Part shown: positions 62,498 to 64,000 of the stretch, in pieces
Position numbering within the stretch: the first letter of the stretch is position 1
Layout of the letters: each line of letters starts with the position of its first letter
NCBI RefSeq assembly: GCF_016107395.1
Contig: NZ_JAAIKO010000011.1
Coordinates: 62,001 to 126,000 of the forward strand
DNA: 64,000 nt
Direction: 5' to 3'
From: Streptomyces fildesensis
GTDB taxonomy: Bacteria > Actinomycetota > Actinomycetes > Streptomycetales > Streptomycetaceae
Notes under the pieces: generated by a model
Databases searched by the model: none
What the model saw: the letters and a program-made list of their open reading frames with translations, nothing else
What the model was told of the DNA's origin: nothing
Program-made: the position numbers and the translations under genes

Positions 62498-63115
62498 CTA
62501 TTCGCTGAGCCCCACGACGCCCCAGCCCCGCCGGGCGGCCTCGGCGAGGACGCGGCCCCAGTCCTCCAACAGGTCGGTGAACGCGTCGAAGTCGCCGACC
62601 CAGGCCTCGGGGGCGGCGGCATGCTCGGAGAAGGCCGCGCGCAACCCGCCGAGCCGGGGCCGTACCTGCTCCCAGGTCACGGCCAGCTCCCGCACGCTCT
62701 CCGGTGACCGGGCGAGCAGCAGGCCATAGGTGATGCCCGGGTCGTCGGGGAAGAACCCCGGATCCGTGTGCTGCGCCGCACCGTCCGGCCCCTCCCAGAT
62801 CAAGCCGAGCAGCAGGGCGTCCAACCCGGTCCGCAGCAGTGGATCGGCATGGTCACGCACGGACTCCCACCGCTGCCCCGCCCAGAAGTGCGCCTTGAAC
62901 GAGCCGCAGGTGCGCCGGAACTCATGGACGGCGAAGAAGGCAGCGTCGGGCCCGCCCGGCCGCACCCAGTCGCCCTCGACCGCCGGCGCCCCGTGGTCCC
63001 ACAGCCCTGTCTCGTCGGCGTACCAGCCATCCCTCAACCGCGACAACCGCTCCTGGGGCGGCGCCTCCCCCAGCCATGACCAGGCGGCGATCATCACGTT
63101 GATGTCCAGTCCCAT
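62498..63115 (-). CDS. Hypothetical protein (205 aa)
   Basis: A soluble 205-residue protein without signal peptide. It starts MGLDINVMIAAWSWLGEAPPQERL; Trp-rich segments (HFWAGQRWESVRDHADPLL, LGLIWEGPDGAAQ) are seen. I do not recognise the family. ATG at 63115 is favoured because upstream codons lack coding character. Leftward, between the 62218 gene and the PaaX-type regulator. Confidence 0.72.
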   Translation of the reverse strand: MGLDINVMIAAWSWLGEAPPQERLSRLRDGWYADETGLWDHGAPAVEGDWVRPGGPDAAFFAVHEFRRTCGSFKAHFWAGQRWESVRDHADPLLRTGLDALLLGLIWEGPDGAAQHTDPGFFPDDPGITYGLLLARSPESVRELAVTWEQVRPRLGGLRAAFSEHAAAPEAWVGDFDAFTDLLEDWGRVLAEAARRGWGVVGLSE

Positions 63116-63184
63116 ACCGGGCGAGACTACCGATCGCACGTACCCGGGCCGCCCTGCCGGCACTCAGCAACGCGCCTGAAGCTC

Positions 63185-64000
63185 TCAGGTGACGTCCCCG
63201 TAGAGCCGGAAGATCCGCGGCCCGGCCTCGCCGCGGTCCCGTTCACGGAGCAACGACCAGCAGCGGGCGACGAGTTCTCTGGCCTGGCTGCCGGCCCAAG
63301 GCTGCGGCAACAGCTCCGGTGGGAGCAGCGGGTCGGGTTCCATGGCGCGGGTGAACTCCGCGGCGATCTCCACCGCGATGGTGAGCAGTTCGGGTGCGGT
63401 GAGTTCCACCGGGTCGTTGAGACGCTCCAGCCGGGGCCTGGCCACCGCGCCGAGGCGGTGGTAGCGGTCGGCGATGGTCTGCTGGGGCCAGAGTTCACGG
63501 GCGAGTGCGACGGGTTCCCGCAGGTCGCCCCTGCGCAGGTCGTTCGAGGTGAGAAAGGTGACGCGGTCGAGCACGCCGAGGCGGCGGGCTTCGTCCTCGA
63601 CGTAGGGCTCCCACGCGTTCGCGCTGACGTACAGGCCGCCCTGCAGGACCGCTCCGCCCAGGCGCAGGAGCGCTTCCCGCAGGGCGTCCCTGGCCGTACG
63701 GGACGCTTCGGGTACCGCGAAGGCGGCCAGGTGCCAGGTGCCGCCCCAGGGCGCGAGCCCGGCGTCCTGCTGGAAGGCGTAGCGGACGAACTCGATGTCG
63801 GGTGCGATCGCGCGGACGGTGTCGGCGGTGGCCCGCAGCAGTGCCTTGCGGCCACGGCCTTCGTGGGTGAAGGCGCCCTCGGCGACGAGCCGCTTGATGC
63901 ACAGCCGTACCTGTTGGTCGCTCATGGCGAGTGCGCCGGCGACGTCGTACAGTTCGCCGGCGTCCACGGTGCCGTCCTCGCGGAGCAACGCGTCGACGAG
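63185..64000 (-). CDS. PaaX-type transcriptional regulator (5' end beyond window)
   Basis: The frame is open to the right edge, so the start codon is missing; a TTG at 63988 is internal. At least 271 residues remain. An N-terminal winged helix (YDVAGALAMSDQQVRLCIKRLVAEGAF) leads into the PaaX-like domain (WHLAAFAVPEASRTARDALREALLRLGGAVLQGGLYVSAN, cited by GGAVLQGGLYVS). PaaX proteins repress aromatic (phenylacetate) catabolism using acyl-CoA ligands; the target here is unknown. Confidence 0.85.
   Translation of the reverse strand, partial: LVDALLREDGTVDAGELYDVAGALAMSDQQVRLCIKRLVAEGAFTHEGRGRKALLRATADTVRAIAPDIEFVRYAFQQDAGLAPWGGTWHLAAFAVPEASRTARDALREALLRLGGAVLQGGLYVSANAWEPYVEDEARRLGVLDRVTFLTSNDLRRGDLREPVALARELWPQQTIADRYHRLGAVARPRLERLNDPVELTAPELLTIAVEIAAEFTRAMEPDPLLPPELLPQPWAGSQARELVARCWSLLRERDRGEAGPRIFRLYGDVT

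Overview
The window reads as a stretch of a high-GC actinobacterial chromosome, most likely Streptomyces or a close relative (Streptomycetaceae). The reasons are the strong G/C bias at third codon positions, frequent GTG starts, chains of genes with 1-4 bp start/stop overlaps, Tat and lipoprotein signals, and the gene content: plant cell-wall hydrolases, LacI/GntR/PaaX regulators, Roadblock/LC7 proteins, a SigE-type ECF sigma factor and a family 2B encapsulin. The left three quarters form a plant-polysaccharide catabolic region. The right quarter holds poorly characterised cell-biology genes.

Layout: 1-12.5 kb is a xyloglucan utilisation locus. A GH3 beta-glycosidase (leftward, cut by the window edge) is divergent from an operon encoding a Tat lipoprotein binding protein, two LplB/LplC-like permeases, GH74, GH42, GH95 and GH12 enzymes. 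The divergent region carries two identical 14-bp palindromes, one on each side. 12.6-14.7 kb is a leftward operon of three Roadblock/LC7 proteins and a DUF4388-like protein, with no GTPase. 14.9-25.0 kb is a leftward operon: GntR/FCD regulator, DHDPS-family lyase, IlvD/Edd dehydratase, two permeases, Gfo/Idh/MocA oxidoreductase, DUF6807 protein, binding protein and PL1 pectate lyase. It is probably for pectin-linked sugars or sugar acids processed by a non-phosphorylative route.

25.2-48.6 kb is an arabinose/arabinan regulon. araB-araD-araA, a YtfQ/R/T/YjfF-like transporter and a GH51 arabinofuranosidase run leftward. A second PL1 lyase runs rightward. A ChvE/MmsA/MmsB-like transporter, an alditol oxidase (AldO-like) and two LacI repressors follow. 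Related LacI-type operators (TGTTA-N4-TAACA class) recur at 37.3, 37.5, 40.75, 46.15 and 48.63 kb. An ECF sigma gene (39.1 kb) with a similar 16-bp dyad upstream and a frameshifted membrane partner gene lies inside this block.

48.7-60.6 kb contains a DinB-like protein, a TRAFAC-type GTPase with a small C-tail-anchored partner, a small secreted protein, a cysteine desulfurase translationally coupled to a family 2B encapsulin shell, a MarR gene with a decayed MFS transporter, and a large P-loop ATPase coupled to a membrane-anchored type-1 periplasmic-binding-like protein. 60.6-64 kb holds a GNAT acetyltransferase, a hot-dog thioesterase-like protein, small hypotheticals and a PaaX-type regulator cut by the right edge. 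I saw no rRNA, tRNA, CRISPR array or insertion sequence. All assignments come from reading the sequence; no database search was run.
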